From contig DATIJJ010000021.1 in the NCBI GenBank assembly GCA_035478795.1, positions 1-44,443 on the forward strand: a DNA stretch of 44,443 nt. The letters run 5' to 3'. A program made the translations under genes and the position numbers. The DNA is from DATIJJ01 sp035478795 (GTDB lineage: Bacteria > Pseudomonadota > Gammaproteobacteria > DSM-16500). Below are positions 35,801 through 43,014 of this stretch, piece by piece; the stretch's first letter is position 1, and every line of letters starts with the position of its first letter. Below the pieces are notes generated by a model. That model searched no databases. It was not told where the DNA came from and saw nothing but the letters and a program-made list of their open reading frames with translations.

Positions 35801-36385
35801 AATGCTACAGCACTGACAATCAATCCGGTTACGCCTGTTCCACCACCACCTGTTCCGTCACCGTCTGTTCCATCATCGGTTGTTCCATCATTGGCTGTTC
35901 CGCTTTCTGTCGTACCTGATAAGTCATCAATTGTTAACGTGATGATTTCTTCAATGAATGGCCACATGATTAATCTTCCCAATAACAATGGAAGTACTAT
36001 TTTAATCATCAATAATACGAACAATACTGGCACTATCAACCATGTAACAATGAGCCATATTGAAAAGTTAAAAAGCATTTCAGCGACTTACCCGGGAGAT
36101 CAGCCAGGTATTGATTCAAATAAATTTAATCTCGAAGAATTTGCACACCGGTTTTTTGTCAAAAAAGTATTTTCTGAAATAGCGATGACCAAAGTAGTTC
36201 TTGTCTCATCATTTCAAGATAATCCGTCTATAGAACAAATGAGTCTTTTAACTATTCTTTTGCAGGGTTCCTTAATGAACAATATTGACTTCGTTATTTT
36301 GATTTTAATGCTTTTTATAATGACAAGCATATTACATCTCATTGTCATATCGCGTATGAAAAGATCAGAGATTACTGCATCATAG
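29897..36385 (+). CDS. Giant filamentous-haemagglutinin-type exoprotein/adhesin with MBG repeats
   Basis: 2162 residues with an unusually strong GGAGGGAGAGG ribosome site. A basic, extended signal region (1-50) is followed by a hydrophobic segment (51-66). The two-partner-secretion (TPS) haemagglutinin domain covers about 70-310, with NRINPGQGVSQIYG and LINQAGIYFGPG in the places of the classic NPNL/NPNGI motifs. A long beta-helix of Thr/Asn/Ala-rich repeats follows to about 1620. YDG/MBG-type domains cover about 1630-1960, including two nearly identical 87-residue units. A proline-rich spacer lies at about 1975-2010. The end is a hydrophobic helix (about 2131-2152) with a basic tail (SRMKRSE). 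It is probably a surface adhesin. No TpsB/FhaC-type transporter gene is present. Confidence 0.9.
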   Translation: MSKRRVKGSSHLNGIGRRLRRGKDRRIHPFYRIFLSLTGYHRNVRSPFSRFMLALLTYACVFSVSTSLDIFSNPTGGEVVAGNAAISSPSSRVVQIHQMSNKAIINWQSFNIGAKEKTQFIQPSSHAIVLNRINPGQGVSQIYGLLKANGQIILINQAGIYFGPGSHVDVAGIIASTSNISNENFLAGNYIFDQASPFSGSVINEGTIIARNNGLVALLGTGAVNNGLIQAKLGNVVLASGNKFTIFFNGDQFIGFSVDEAATTAGVDQNGNRLKNGVSNTGKIIANGGMILISARAASNVLDNAINMQGVAIAHSVSQHAGAIILSGGENGTVRVSGHLNVSSRNNQGGTIKISGNNINVGSNAILNASGKTGGGEILVGGNAHGAGPGQNASYTYIAKGASILANALLTGNGGQVVVWSDLGTGFYGNIDAKGGALSGNGGFVETSGKAYLDAMGTVNASAPAGLSGNWLLDPFNVTITTTTTNGAFDNGSPTDTYAPTANTATANVATINSALSGGTNVTVNTGSSGVQAGTITLSSAILKNAGSTATLTLNAAGGITLDNTITSTSGGLNVTLIGDALTINSAITTNGGNFLSTTQNATTLASTLNTGAGTVTMNVNQDSAGANAFVMSAGSSITTTNSGASAVAINVNTAAGGTGTAALRDITTGSGGTISVATNTGGNATGGSITMPSGTLNAGTGTISLFTSAAAARAIGTAALNIQMIAGNITTGAGSGGTFITNTGASALNLLANTGTGGGFTLSSLNSSAITNSGTLTFPGTLTIAAGATQDITLNSAANNFGTVVITSGRNVSLLDTNSTILGASTISGTLGVTAGGTISQSGALTVSGTPTFTVTAPLSDILLSTSANAFSTTPVFTSNGNIRDLSLRRTLAGATVPAIPTGVRNLTLIFDSAGMVLPTMTLTGTLSATANGTITQTGPLAITGITTLAAGSANDITLNNANNDFSTATIISGNNVSLRDLNAFILGASTIGGTLNVTTNGALTQSGAGLTVTGATTLAAGSANNITLNTAGNNFSSVGITSGNNVLLRDANSLILNASTVTGTLGVTTAGAITQAGALNITGITTLAAGSTNDITLNNASNIFSRIGITSGNNVALVDTNALILGTSNVSGTYTVTAGGTLSEAGVLTVAGTPTFTLTTPGTDILLSTQANAFTVTPVFTNNGNIRDLALRRTLALAGIPVLPAGLRNLTLTYNSAINLPAITLTGSFTGSAAGGLTLGGNLTTGANSSVTVTAGTFAIADGATFNSNNTNLNITATDFNLNTTGALNLGTGTLNIISNTANSTIGLGNTAGTMTISGSELQRMTATIFNLSAPSDSQLILDGITAANSAGIGTMNFLANTGQISSMVILNNPSSFKALTASIDNGITVGSGASLTTTVGNMVLNGDAGGIGGSNNSILLNGNLTSAGTMTLSAFLNGIIINAPVTLTANGITINHAVNGANDLIINAGTGTTTFVQPVGATTPLLSLVDTNATDTVISQNINTTGNISIASGGNLTLSTGNLTSSAGSVLLTGTGITLNSTIHANAAGNSIVIAGQTFTNNTGSGVFSPGAGNFLVWSGNPANDNRGGLAYNFKQYNAIYGSTAVAGTGNGFLYTLAPVITPSLMGSVSKEYNGTTNATLTGSNYTFSGAIDSDTVTLNNPVNGTYGSPNVGTNINVSVAGIAIVSATNGSATVYGYQITPVANANIGQITQAPLTITANNASKTYGQTTTFTGTEFTAAGLQNGQTVGSTTLASAGAINTANVSGSPYSIDSSLATGGTFNPTNYSITYANGTLTVNPAALTITANNASKTYGQTTTFTGTEFTAAGLQNGETVGSTTLASVGAINIANVSGSPYSIDSSLATGGTFDANNYAITYTNGALTVTPATLVYTANTAARLFGEANPAFSGNIAGFVLGETQASATTGTMVFDTTATPVSTAGYYPITGSGLSANFGNYVFTQAASNATALTINPVTPVPPPPVPSPSVPSSVVPSLAVPLSVVPDKSSIVNVMISSMNGHMINLPNNNGSTILIINNTNNTGTINHVTMSHIEKLKSISATYPGDQPGIDSNKFNLEEFAHRFFVKKVFSEIAMTKVVLVSSFQDNPSIEQMSLLTILLQGSLMNNIDFVILILMLFIMTSILHLIVISRMKRSEITAS
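35071..35592 (+). repeat. Tandem 261-bp repeat within the adhesin gene
   Basis: The unit beginning TGCAAGTAAGAC at 35071 recurs at 35332, a shift of 261 bp or 87 codons, with only scattered base differences until the units diverge near the end of the second copy. The unit encodes an MBG-type domain (TITANNASKTYGQTTTFTG onward). The near-identity points to recent duplication or gene conversion, so copy number may vary. The repeat end is approximate. Confidence 0.85.
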
Positions 36386-36467
36386 CAAGCATTCCTTTTG
36401 TCTGTCTGACGGCCAATAAATTATTTCATATCATCTTTTATATTGTTAATATTTACATGTATAACCA

Positions 36468-36476
36468 TGCTATAAT
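36468..36476 (+). promoter_or_regulatory. Extended -10 promoter of the host-attachment-family gene
   Basis: TGCTATAAT is a perfect extended -10 box, 31 bp before the ATG at 36507. No -35 box is clear, which is normal for extended -10 promoters. Confidence 0.5.
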
Positions 36477-36506
36477 TTTATCTGGAGCTGCCAAAGGGAG
36501 TATGGA

Positions 36507-36971
36507 ATGATGTCTTCAGATCATGTCACATGGGTTGTAACAACCGACTCAGCTACCTGCCGCATTTATCAATATAGCAGAAAAACGGCCCATCTATTAT
36601 TACTTAAAGAGTTAACACACCCTGAAAATAAATTAAGAGATATTGATCTGACATCAGATAAACCAGGTCATTATAAATCAAGTCATAATACGCACGGGGC
36701 ATATTCCCAGCAATCGGATCCAAAAGAAATAAAAATTGAAAATTTTTCCAGAGAAATTGCCACAGCACTTGATCAGGGCAGAAATATTCATGCCTATGAA
36801 AATCTCATTATTATTGCAGCATCTCACATGAAAGGTTTGTTATTTCAACATATAAACAGACATGTGAAAGATCTGGTTACGCATAGCATAGAAAAAGACC
36901 TGATTCATTTGCCTCATCAGGAATTACTGGATTTTTTAAGGGTGCATACGCAATATTCTGATGAATCCTGA
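36507..36971 (+). CDS. Host attachment protein family member
   Basis: 154 residues. The start WVVTTDSATCRIYQY, the middle stretch FSREIATALDQGRNIHAYENLIIIAASHMKG and the end HLPHQELLDFLR correspond to the family annotated as required for attachment to host cells, after an Agrobacterium gene. The fold resembles archaeal release-factor-like (eRF1/baeRF) domains, so an RNA or ribosome role is equally possible. It is a soluble protein without signal peptide, so a direct adhesin role is unlikely. It lies 121 bp after the giant adhesin, with its own promoter, and 48 bp before the pirin gene. Confidence 0.8.
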   Translation: MMSSDHVTWVVTTDSATCRIYQYSRKTAHLLLLKELTHPENKLRDIDLTSDKPGHYKSSHNTHGAYSQQSDPKEIKIENFSREIATALDQGRNIHAYENLIIIAASHMKGLLFQHINRHVKDLVTHSIEKDLIHLPHQELLDFLRVHTQYSDES

Positions 36972-37019
36972 AGCCATAAAAAACGATTGCAGACTTTGAT
37001 TTTAAAAACAGGAATTTGC

Positions 37020-37928
37020 ATGGAACGCATTATTGACAAGATTTGGAAAAGTGAACCTGTCATTGAGGGGGCTGGCGTAAAGCTTAAACGTGTTTTTGGG
37101 TTTCATGAAATACCCCTGTTAGATCCATTTCTTCTGCTGGACGACTTTCGATCTGAAAATCCGGCTGATTATCAATCCGGTTTCCCCTGGCATCCTCATC
37201 GGGGTATTGAGACCATCACTTATGTCCTGGATGGGGATGTAGAACATGGCGATAGTATGGGACATCAAGGCAACATTTCAAGTGGTGATGTGCAATGGAT
37301 GACGGCAGGGAGTGGTATTATTCATCAGGAAATGCCAAAGGGAAATAGTAAAGGACAAATGCTGGGATTCCAGCTTTGGGCCAATATTCCCCGAAATTCT
37401 AAAATGATGGATCCACGTTATCGAAGCATTAAGAAAAATGAAATTCCTGTCGTTCATACGCCGGAGGGTGCAACGATTCGAATTATTTGCGGTGAAATTA
37501 ATGGCACCCGAGGTCCTGTGCAAGACGTTATGATAGACCCGGAATATATGGATGTTGAACTGCCTGCAGGAAAATCTTTTACACATACGGTTAAGGAAGG
37601 CCACAACATATTTGCTTATGTCATAGACGGTGAAGCCTATTTTGATCATATACGTAAACCCTTTGCACATGATGCCGTTGGCATTAATTATTTCGATATG
37701 TCATCACCGTGCCCCTGTGGTGATGGAACCCTGATTTTATATCATAAAATAGGGACCCACATCACGATTACAACCCATCAACATTCGGTACGTTTTTTGT
37801 TGGTTTCAGGTAAGCCACTCAATGAACCGATCGCATGGTATGGCCCGATTGTGATGAATACGCATGAGGAATTACGAGAAGCATTCCAGGCATTTAAGGA
37901 AGGAAATTTTGTTAAACAACACGACTAG
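37020..37928 (+). CDS. Pirin-family bicupin protein
   Basis: 302 residues from the ATG at 37020 (AGGA 8 bases upstream); a TTG at 36987 is less likely. The N-terminal cupin carries the metal ligands H58 and H60 (PWHPHRG), H102 and E104 (IIHQE), which bind iron in pirins. The second cupin covers about 170-290. Pirins act as redox-responsive regulators or as quercetin dioxygenases; which applies here cannot be told. It follows the attachment-family gene in the same direction and converges on the amidohydrolase operon. Confidence 0.9.
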   Translation: MERIIDKIWKSEPVIEGAGVKLKRVFGFHEIPLLDPFLLLDDFRSENPADYQSGFPWHPHRGIETITYVLDGDVEHGDSMGHQGNISSGDVQWMTAGSGIIHQEMPKGNSKGQMLGFQLWANIPRNSKMMDPRYRSIKKNEIPVVHTPEGATIRIICGEINGTRGPVQDVMIDPEYMDVELPAGKSFTHTVKEGHNIFAYVIDGEAYFDHIRKPFAHDAVGINYFDMSSPCPCGDGTLILYHKIGTHITITTHQHSVRFLLVSGKPLNEPIAWYGPIVMNTHEELREAFQAFKEGNFVKQHD

Positions 37929-37968
37929 ATTCGCATTTTCAAACTTACCGTTTCAACATGTTGATGAA

Positions 37969-39771
37969 TCAAAATGCCCAACAAAAACAGCCAAAATTGT
38001 GATTTAATTGATGCAACCGCGCATCGTGATGTATCGGGCAAGTCAATAGATGAGAAGACTCATTAAGGATCCCTTTATTTTGACCATATGTCCCATAATA
38101 TTTTACAGGTGACCAATCGGGACTCACCGGGGGCAGCGGTGAATGATAGTTAGAAAATTCATCTGAAGCATGAACAATTTTTCCACCCAGAACTGTCATC
38201 ACTGAATAAATGTTTTTTATTTCTTCCTCGGGAACAGTAAAAAAATCGCTGGATAACACGGCAAAATCGGCTAATTGATTCTCAATAAAAGAACCTTTCT
38301 TCTCATCTTCATTTGAAAACCATGCGCTGCCTTTTGTGTAAAGTTCGATAGCTTTTTCTCTGGAGAGAATATTACTTTCATCATAAAGAACGGCTCCGCC
38401 AATCGATTTTCCTGTTGTTAGCCAATAAAGGCAAAGCCAGGGATTATAACTTGATACTCGGGTCGCATCAGTTCCCATTCCAACCGGAATACCTGCTTCT
38501 AATATTTTTTTAATGGGCGGAGTGCGTAATGTTTTTTCTTTCCCATACCGATTAATAAAATATTCTCCCTGAAAAGCCATGCGATTTTGTATTGCAATTC
38601 CACCACCCAATTTTTTTACTCTTTCGATTGATTGATCTGAAATAGTTTCTGCGTGATCAAAAAACCATTTCAATTGATCAATGGGAATTTCATTATTTAT
38701 TTTTTCATAGACATCAAGTGCACGAGAAATTGATTCATCATAAGTCGCATGTAATCGAAAAGGCCATTTGTTTTTTGCAAGTAATTGCACAACGGGTTCA
38801 AGCTGCTCCTCCATCTTAATGGATAAATCAGGGCGTGGCTGCAAAAAATCTTCAAAATCAGCAGCGGAAAAAACCAACATTTCTCCTGCGCCATTATGAT
38901 GGTAGTACTCATCACCCTGTTGATAGTGAGTTGTCCTTGTCCAGGTTTCAAAATCTTCCAATTCGTGCCCTGGTCTTTGAGTAAACAGGTTATAAGCAAT
39001 TCTCACTGTTAATTTATTTTCCTTGTTCAGTTGATTAATAATTTCATAATCTTCAGGATAATTTTGAAATCCACCACCTGCATCGACAACACTTGTAATG
39101 CCCAGTCTGTTTAATTCCCGCATGAAATGAAGTGTTGAATTAATTTGACACGGAGAGTCGAGTTTAGGTCCTTTGGCTAATGCTGAATAAAGAATAATTG
39201 CATTAGGCGTCGCAATTAACATGCCCGTTGGATTGCCTTCCTTATCACGTTGAATAGTCGTTCCAGGGATTTCTTTGGTATTTTTATCATATCCAATTGC
39301 ATTAAGAGCAGCCTTGTTCAGCAAGGCGCTATCATACAAATGTAAAATAAAAACAGGCGTATCTTTGGAAACAGCATTAATTTCATCTAATGTTGGCATA
39401 CGTTTTTCTTTAAATTGAAACTCGGTCCAGCCACCCACAACGCGAACCCATTGCGGTGGCGGTGTCCTGGCAGCTTGTTCTTTCAACATAAATAATGCAT
39501 CGCTTAAACTTTTTATTCCATCCCAACGTAATTCCATGTTGAAATTCAAGCCGCCGCGAATAAGATGAATGTGGGAATCATTCAGGCCTGGTATAACGAC
39601 TTTCTTTTGCAGATCAATCAATTTTGTGTTTTTATTTTTTAACCTGACAAGTTCATCATCGGATCCAAACTGGAGAAACCTGTTATTTTTGATGGCAACC
39701 GCAGTCACTCGTTTATCAAAAGTACCTGTCCCTTTGAATTGACCATTAAAGTAAATGCTATCAGCGCTCAT
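37969..39771 (-). CDS. Amidohydrolase (YtcJ-like, amidohydrolase 3 family)
   Basis: 600 residues. The metal motif H67-x-H69 lies in PGLNDSHIHL, and further ligand regions include RLHATYDESISRAL and WFFDHAET; a GMGTDATRVS motif near residue 450 carries the last metal-site Asp. The N- and C-terminal beta-sandwich parts (IYFNGQF and LADFAVLSSDFFTV) complete the fold. Related enzymes hydrolyse amides or formamides; the substrate is unknown. No signal peptide is present, so it is cytosolic. GGAG lies 5 bases before the ATG. It is co-transcribed after the isochorismatase-like gene, 28 bp away. Confidence 0.88.
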   Translation of the reverse strand: MSADSIYFNGQFKGTGTFDKRVTAVAIKNNRFLQFGSDDELVRLKNKNTKLIDLQKKVVIPGLNDSHIHLIRGGLNFNMELRWDGIKSLSDALFMLKEQAARTPPPQWVRVVGGWTEFQFKEKRMPTLDEINAVSKDTPVFILHLYDSALLNKAALNAIGYDKNTKEIPGTTIQRDKEGNPTGMLIATPNAIILYSALAKGPKLDSPCQINSTLHFMRELNRLGITSVVDAGGGFQNYPEDYEIINQLNKENKLTVRIAYNLFTQRPGHELEDFETWTRTTHYQQGDEYYHHNGAGEMLVFSAADFEDFLQPRPDLSIKMEEQLEPVVQLLAKNKWPFRLHATYDESISRALDVYEKINNEIPIDQLKWFFDHAETISDQSIERVKKLGGGIAIQNRMAFQGEYFINRYGKEKTLRTPPIKKILEAGIPVGMGTDATRVSSYNPWLCLYWLTTGKSIGGAVLYDESNILSREKAIELYTKGSAWFSNEDEKKGSFIENQLADFAVLSSDFFTVPEEEIKNIYSVMTVLGGKIVHASDEFSNYHSPLPPVSPDWSPVKYYGTYGQNKGILNESSHLLTCPIHHDARLHQLNHNFGCFCWAF

Positions 39772-39799
39772 AAACGCTCCGTGTTAACAAAAAAAAATA

Positions 39800-40468
39800 T
39801 TATTTAGCTATTTTTCCTGTTGATTTTCCACGACGGGGTTGTTTATGCACTAACGTATAGGCATAATCGACTCCCATACCGTATGCACCACAATGTTCAC
39901 GCACGATATCCATTACACCCTGGTAGGAAGCTTTTGTTGCCCAGTCACGTTGCCACTCAAGCATCACTTGCAGCCATGATACGGGTACTGCGCCCGCTTG
40001 TACCATTCTATCCATTGCATCCCGGTGAGCGGCTGCCGATGTACCACCGCAAGCGTCTTCAACAACATAGACTTCATAATCTTCCTGCATTGCACATAAT
40101 GCTGGCATGTTAATGCAAACTTCTGTCCATAGTCCTGCCAGTAATATTTTTTTTCGCCGGGTCAGCGCAATAGACTTTCGAACATTTTCTGAATCCCAGG
40201 AATTCATGCTACTGCGTTCTATAATGTCCTGAGTTGGAAATACATCGAGAAGTTCTGGAAATACATATCCACTGAATCCTTCTGTTTCAACAGAAGTAAG
40301 AATAGTTGGCACATTAAATAATCTGGCAGATTTTGCTAATCCTGTCGCATTGTTTTTTAAAGTCTGTCTATCGATATTGGCTACCCCAAATGCCATTTGC
40401 GGCTGGTAATCTATCATGAGTAACACAGAGTTATCTGGCGTTAACAAATCCGGTTTTTTATCTTTCAT
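39800..40468 (-). CDS. Isochorismatase-like hydrolase (YcaC-type)
   Basis: 222 residues from the ATG at 40468, which has AGGAG 8 bases upstream; a start 11 codons earlier lacks one. Catalytic landmarks are D20 (LMIDYQPQM) and the nucleophile C118 in LLAGLWTEVCINMPAL, with the cis-peptide region just before it. The ERSSMNSW stretch near residue 85 occurs in the YcaC branch, octameric hydrolases of unknown substrate. With the amidohydrolase it forms a two-gene minus-strand operon that may process an amide or nitrile-like compound. Confidence 0.88.
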   Translation of the reverse strand: MKDKKPDLLTPDNSVLLMIDYQPQMAFGVANIDRQTLKNNATGLAKSARLFNVPTILTSVETEGFSGYVFPELLDVFPTQDIIERSSMNSWDSENVRKSIALTRRKKILLAGLWTEVCINMPALCAMQEDYEVYVVEDACGGTSAAAHRDAMDRMVQAGAVPVSWLQVMLEWQRDWATKASYQGVMDIVREHCGAYGMGVDYAYTLVHKQPRRGKSTGKIAK

Positions 40469-40704
40469 GAAAAATCTCCTGATGATTTCAAGGCAAATCA
40501 AACAACAGCAACCCTACATCAAATAAGAAAAATATATTATACCATGCATGAGGTATTGAATTGATGGCACTATCAGCATAAAAAACCCGTCGGAAAAGCT
40601 GATATCTTATTGATTGAAAACCATTTTTCACTATTTACATCATATATAGGCTCTGATAGGGTAAACAGAATTAATATTTTTTGAAAAAGATTGGAGAAAA
40701 ATCC

Positions 40705-41100
40705 ATGAAGAAATTAATAAATAAAAAATCAATCATGAAAGTGAAATCAGGTTCTATTGAAGAATTTTTTTCAACAGTCAAGGGTGTCATGCGTGCTGCG
40801 GACAAGGGAGAAAAAATAAAATCCCGTGTTAAAACACTATCCTTTGAAGATCCCATGGAAATGCTTTATTTTTTAAGCACAACGAAGCTGACTCTTATTC
40901 GAAGAATTCGCGAACAACCCGATTCAATAACAAATTTGGCAAAAGATACTCATCGAAAAGTTTCAGCTGTTACAAGAGATGTTAATGAACTCGAGAAGGT
41001 GGGTATTGTAAAAACCTATAGCGTAGTTAATCCAGGCCATGGCCGGCATAGAATTATTGAGTTAACCGCCAAACACCTCAGACTTGAGGCGTCTATTTAA
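40705..41100 (+). CDS. Orphan winged-helix DNA-binding protein (HVO_A0114/MarR-like)
   Basis: 131 residues from the ATG at 40705 (GGAG 8 bases upstream); a TTG at 40681 would add eight. Residues about 60-125 form a winged helix: LTLIRRIREQPDSITNLAKDTHRKVSAVTRDVNELEKVGIVKTY, then a wing and a GRHRIIEL strand. The N-terminus is basic. Proteins of this type often serve as antitoxin or repressor with a TumE-like toxin, but no toxin gene stands directly before it. It may regulate the toxin-antitoxin operon that starts about 100 bp downstream, or act alone. Confidence 0.7.
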   Translation: MKKLINKKSIMKVKSGSIEEFFSTVKGVMRAADKGEKIKSRVKTLSFEDPMEMLYFLSTTKLTLIRRIREQPDSITNLAKDTHRKVSAVTRDVNELEKVGIVKTYSVVNPGHGRHRIIELTAKHLRLEASI

Positions 41101-41107
41101 CAGAATA

Positions 41108-41129
41108 GCCGGTAATTCTGATTACCAGT
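41108..41129. terminator. Hairpin of the GCCGGTAAT family
   Basis: GCCGGTAAT-TCTG-ATTACCAGT forms an imperfect stem 7 bp after the winged-helix gene. It is the same design as 2893-2914 (loop TGTG) and similar to 42897-42919. It is likely a transcription or RNA-end element. Confidence 0.45.
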
Positions 41130-41167
41130 TATTATTCAATTGGTTAATCGGCCAAATTTACTTCATG

Positions 41168-41196
41168 TTGCAAAGTACACATATCTGGTGTACAAT
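41168..41196 (+). promoter_or_regulatory. Strong promoter with internal palindrome, apparently giving a leaderless toxin mRNA
   Basis: TTGCAA (41168-41173) and TACAAT (41191-41196) are exactly 17 bp apart. The palindrome GTACAC-ATATCTG-GTGTAC (41175-41193) fills the spacer and enters the -10. The toxin ATG at 41203 is 7 bp after the -10, where transcription should start. Confidence 0.65.
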
Positions 41197-41202
41197 TTAT
41201 TA

Positions 41203-41490
41203 ATGAAAGATATTTACGATGTCGTGATCTCAACTAAAGCGAAAAAGAACTTAAAAAAAGTTCCATTGTCTATTGCTTTAAAGCTGCAGGGCTGGATTGA
41301 CGCAGTTGGACACAGCGGATTGAGTGAAGTAAAAAAAATTCCTGGCTATCATGACGAGCCATTAAAAGGAAAACGCAAAGGACAGCGCTCAATACGTTTG
41401 AATATCGCATATAGAGCTATTTACACCATTAATAAGGATGGGGTGATCAGCTTTGTAAATATTGAAGAGGTAAATAAACATGAGTATTAA
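41203..41490 (+). CDS. RelE/HigB-like type II toxin
   Basis: 95 residues from the ATG at 41203. Basic RelE-fold features: an N-terminal helix pair (STKAKKNLKKVPLSIALKLQGWIDAV), then IPGYHDEPLKGKRKGQRSIRLNIAYRAIYTI with its run of Lys/Arg for RNA binding, and a last strand ending VNKHEY. These toxins cleave mRNA on the ribosome. No Shine-Dalgarno site precedes the ATG; the promoter position suggests a leaderless message. The 3' end overlaps the antitoxin gene by 11 bp, in toxin-first (HigBA) order. Confidence 0.85.
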   Translation: MKDIYDVVISTKAKKNLKKVPLSIALKLQGWIDAVGHSGLSEVKKIPGYHDEPLKGKRKGQRSIRLNIAYRAIYTINKDGVISFVNIEEVNKHEY

Positions 41491-41839
41491 AAGCAAAATG
41501 ACAGAAAAAACGTTAAAAGATTTTGAAAAAATCACGGGCACCAGACTCACTTTAGGGAAATTACTTTGGGCAATTCGTGATGCTGATGATATCTCGCAAG
41601 TTGATTTTTCAGAAACACTTCAAATATCCAAACAACATTTGTGCGATATTGAACATGGCCGTAAATCAGTGAGTCCTAAACTGGCTGCTAAATATGCTAA
41701 AATTCTGGGCTATTCCAAAGAACAATTTATTCGCCTGGCGCTCCAGGATATCGTTGACCGTGAAGGGCTGGATGTGCGGGTTGAGATTACTTTAATCAAG
41801 CGCCGCAAAAAATATGATGACTCGCGAGTAACAGCCTGA
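41480..41839 (+). CDS. XRE-type antitoxin of the RelE/HigB-like toxin
   Basis: 119 residues. A helix-turn-helix of XRE type covers about residues 25-80: LTLGKLLWAIRDADDISQVDFSETLQISKQHLCDIEHGRKSVSP. A helical C-terminal part should mask the toxin. It overlaps the toxin gene by 11 bp, so the two are translationally coupled. It is expected to repress the operon through the palindrome at 41175-41193. Confidence 0.86.
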   Translation: MSIKSKMTEKTLKDFEKITGTRLTLGKLLWAIRDADDISQVDFSETLQISKQHLCDIEHGRKSVSPKLAAKYAKILGYSKEQFIRLALQDIVDREGLDVRVEITLIKRRKKYDDSRVTA

Positions 41840-41943
41840 AACAGATATCGCCAGTGCCCGATGATAATGTATGATAATTGATCAAATCTTTAAAAAATGG
41901 TATGATTTTTCAATTTGAAATGCGATCAGATGACGAGGCAGAC

Positions 41944-42849
41944 ATGTTAAGGGCGTTTATTGGGTATCTATTATTGGCATCAGGAAAGACGTCGGGAGCA
42001 CTACAATCTACCTGTCAACCCGCAAAGGCCAATCACCTGGATTTTGTCTGCGGAGACATTCCTTCGCCTTTTCAACCCTGTCATGCAGATTTTAATTTAA
42101 TCAATGGAAAGGCAACTACAGCAACAACACTCTGGTTATTAGGCGAAGATCATTCGGATAGGGATCTAACTAATGAATGTCTTGAAGCATTAACAGAAAA
42201 TGCAGGTGAGCATATTGTTTATGTCGAAGGAACAGAAAGTGGAAAGGAAGTTCGTTGTAAAGATAAATCAGTCAATGAAAGAAAAGGTCGTAAATGTATT
42301 GGCTGGGATAATATGCTTAAAAAAGCTGATATTGAAAAGTTACCATCAGCGGGTCAGGCAGTTTATCCACGTATCATTCAAAATATAAAGAAAGCCCTTG
42401 AAAATAAGCCTGATAAAAAGTTTGATGAAATATTAATTCAAAAACGAAAAGAATATCGTCAGATAGAAGAAAACGATAAAACACTTTGTGAAGGCGAATT
42501 AAGAAACATTAGAGCCAATATACGAGTCTGGAATTTTTTACTGGATTTAAGAAATAATGGATATTCTTACAAGAAAATTTTTGAAAATAACATGGATGAA
42601 AAATTATATGAGATCTCTGATTCAGAAATGGAGAAATATAAAAAACTGCAAGAAGAGCGCAATAAAAAAATGACGGATACACTTTCCAACTCTCCGGACA
42701 ATTTATTTCGCGTTGTCATTGTCGGTAAACAACACGTTGATAGCAACTTCCACCCTAAATTGCCTGGATCTGCAGATTCTGTTCATGAAGCATTACAAGC
42801 AGGCAAGGATAAAAATAATTATGCGGTGTTATCCATGAAAAAATTTTAG
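41944..42849 (+). CDS. Exported protein of unknown function with TIKI/ChaN/EreA-like motifs
   Basis: 301 residues from the ATG at 41944, which has GAGG about 5 bases upstream and a signal-peptide-like beginning (MLRAFIGYLLLASGKTSGAL). TTG at 41878 or ATG at 41899 would hide that segment. No close family is recognised. Three motifs recall the TraB/TIKI, ChaN and erythromycin-esterase-like fold: LLGEDH (65-70), a strand ending in an acidic residue, YVEG (93-96), and a late IVGKQHV (259-265). In those families such residues line a metal or active site. The middle (about 150-250) is charged and helical. It could be a secreted effector or an immunity or host-interaction protein. Assignment is tentative. 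Confidence 0.6.
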   Translation: MLRAFIGYLLLASGKTSGALQSTCQPAKANHLDFVCGDIPSPFQPCHADFNLINGKATTATTLWLLGEDHSDRDLTNECLEALTENAGEHIVYVEGTESGKEVRCKDKSVNERKGRKCIGWDNMLKKADIEKLPSAGQAVYPRIIQNIKKALENKPDKKFDEILIQKRKEYRQIEENDKTLCEGELRNIRANIRVWNFLLDLRNNGYSYKKIFENNMDEKLYEISDSEMEKYKKLQEERNKKMTDTLSNSPDNLFRVVIVGKQHVDSNFHPKLPGSADSVHEALQAGKDKNNYAVLSMKKF

Positions 42850-42896
42850 CTTTATCATCAGTAGTCGCGATCTCGCCATTTATTGAGCCATTAATG

Positions 42897-42919
42897 GCCG
42901 GTAACCCCGATTATCGGGC
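42897..42919. terminator. Third hairpin related to the GCCGGTAAT family
   Basis: GCCGGTAACCCCGATTATCGGGC folds into an imperfect stem 48 bp after the stop at 42849, in the gap before a convergent gene. It is a more diverged member of the set at 2893 and 41108. Confidence 0.4.
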
Positions 42920-43014
42920 TCTAAAAGTGTATTTCTTCCATATAAAAAGTTTTGCAACCTGGTTTAGGATTCCACGCAAATTTCAGAAGTTATAAATTTT
43001 ATTTATGTTTTTAA

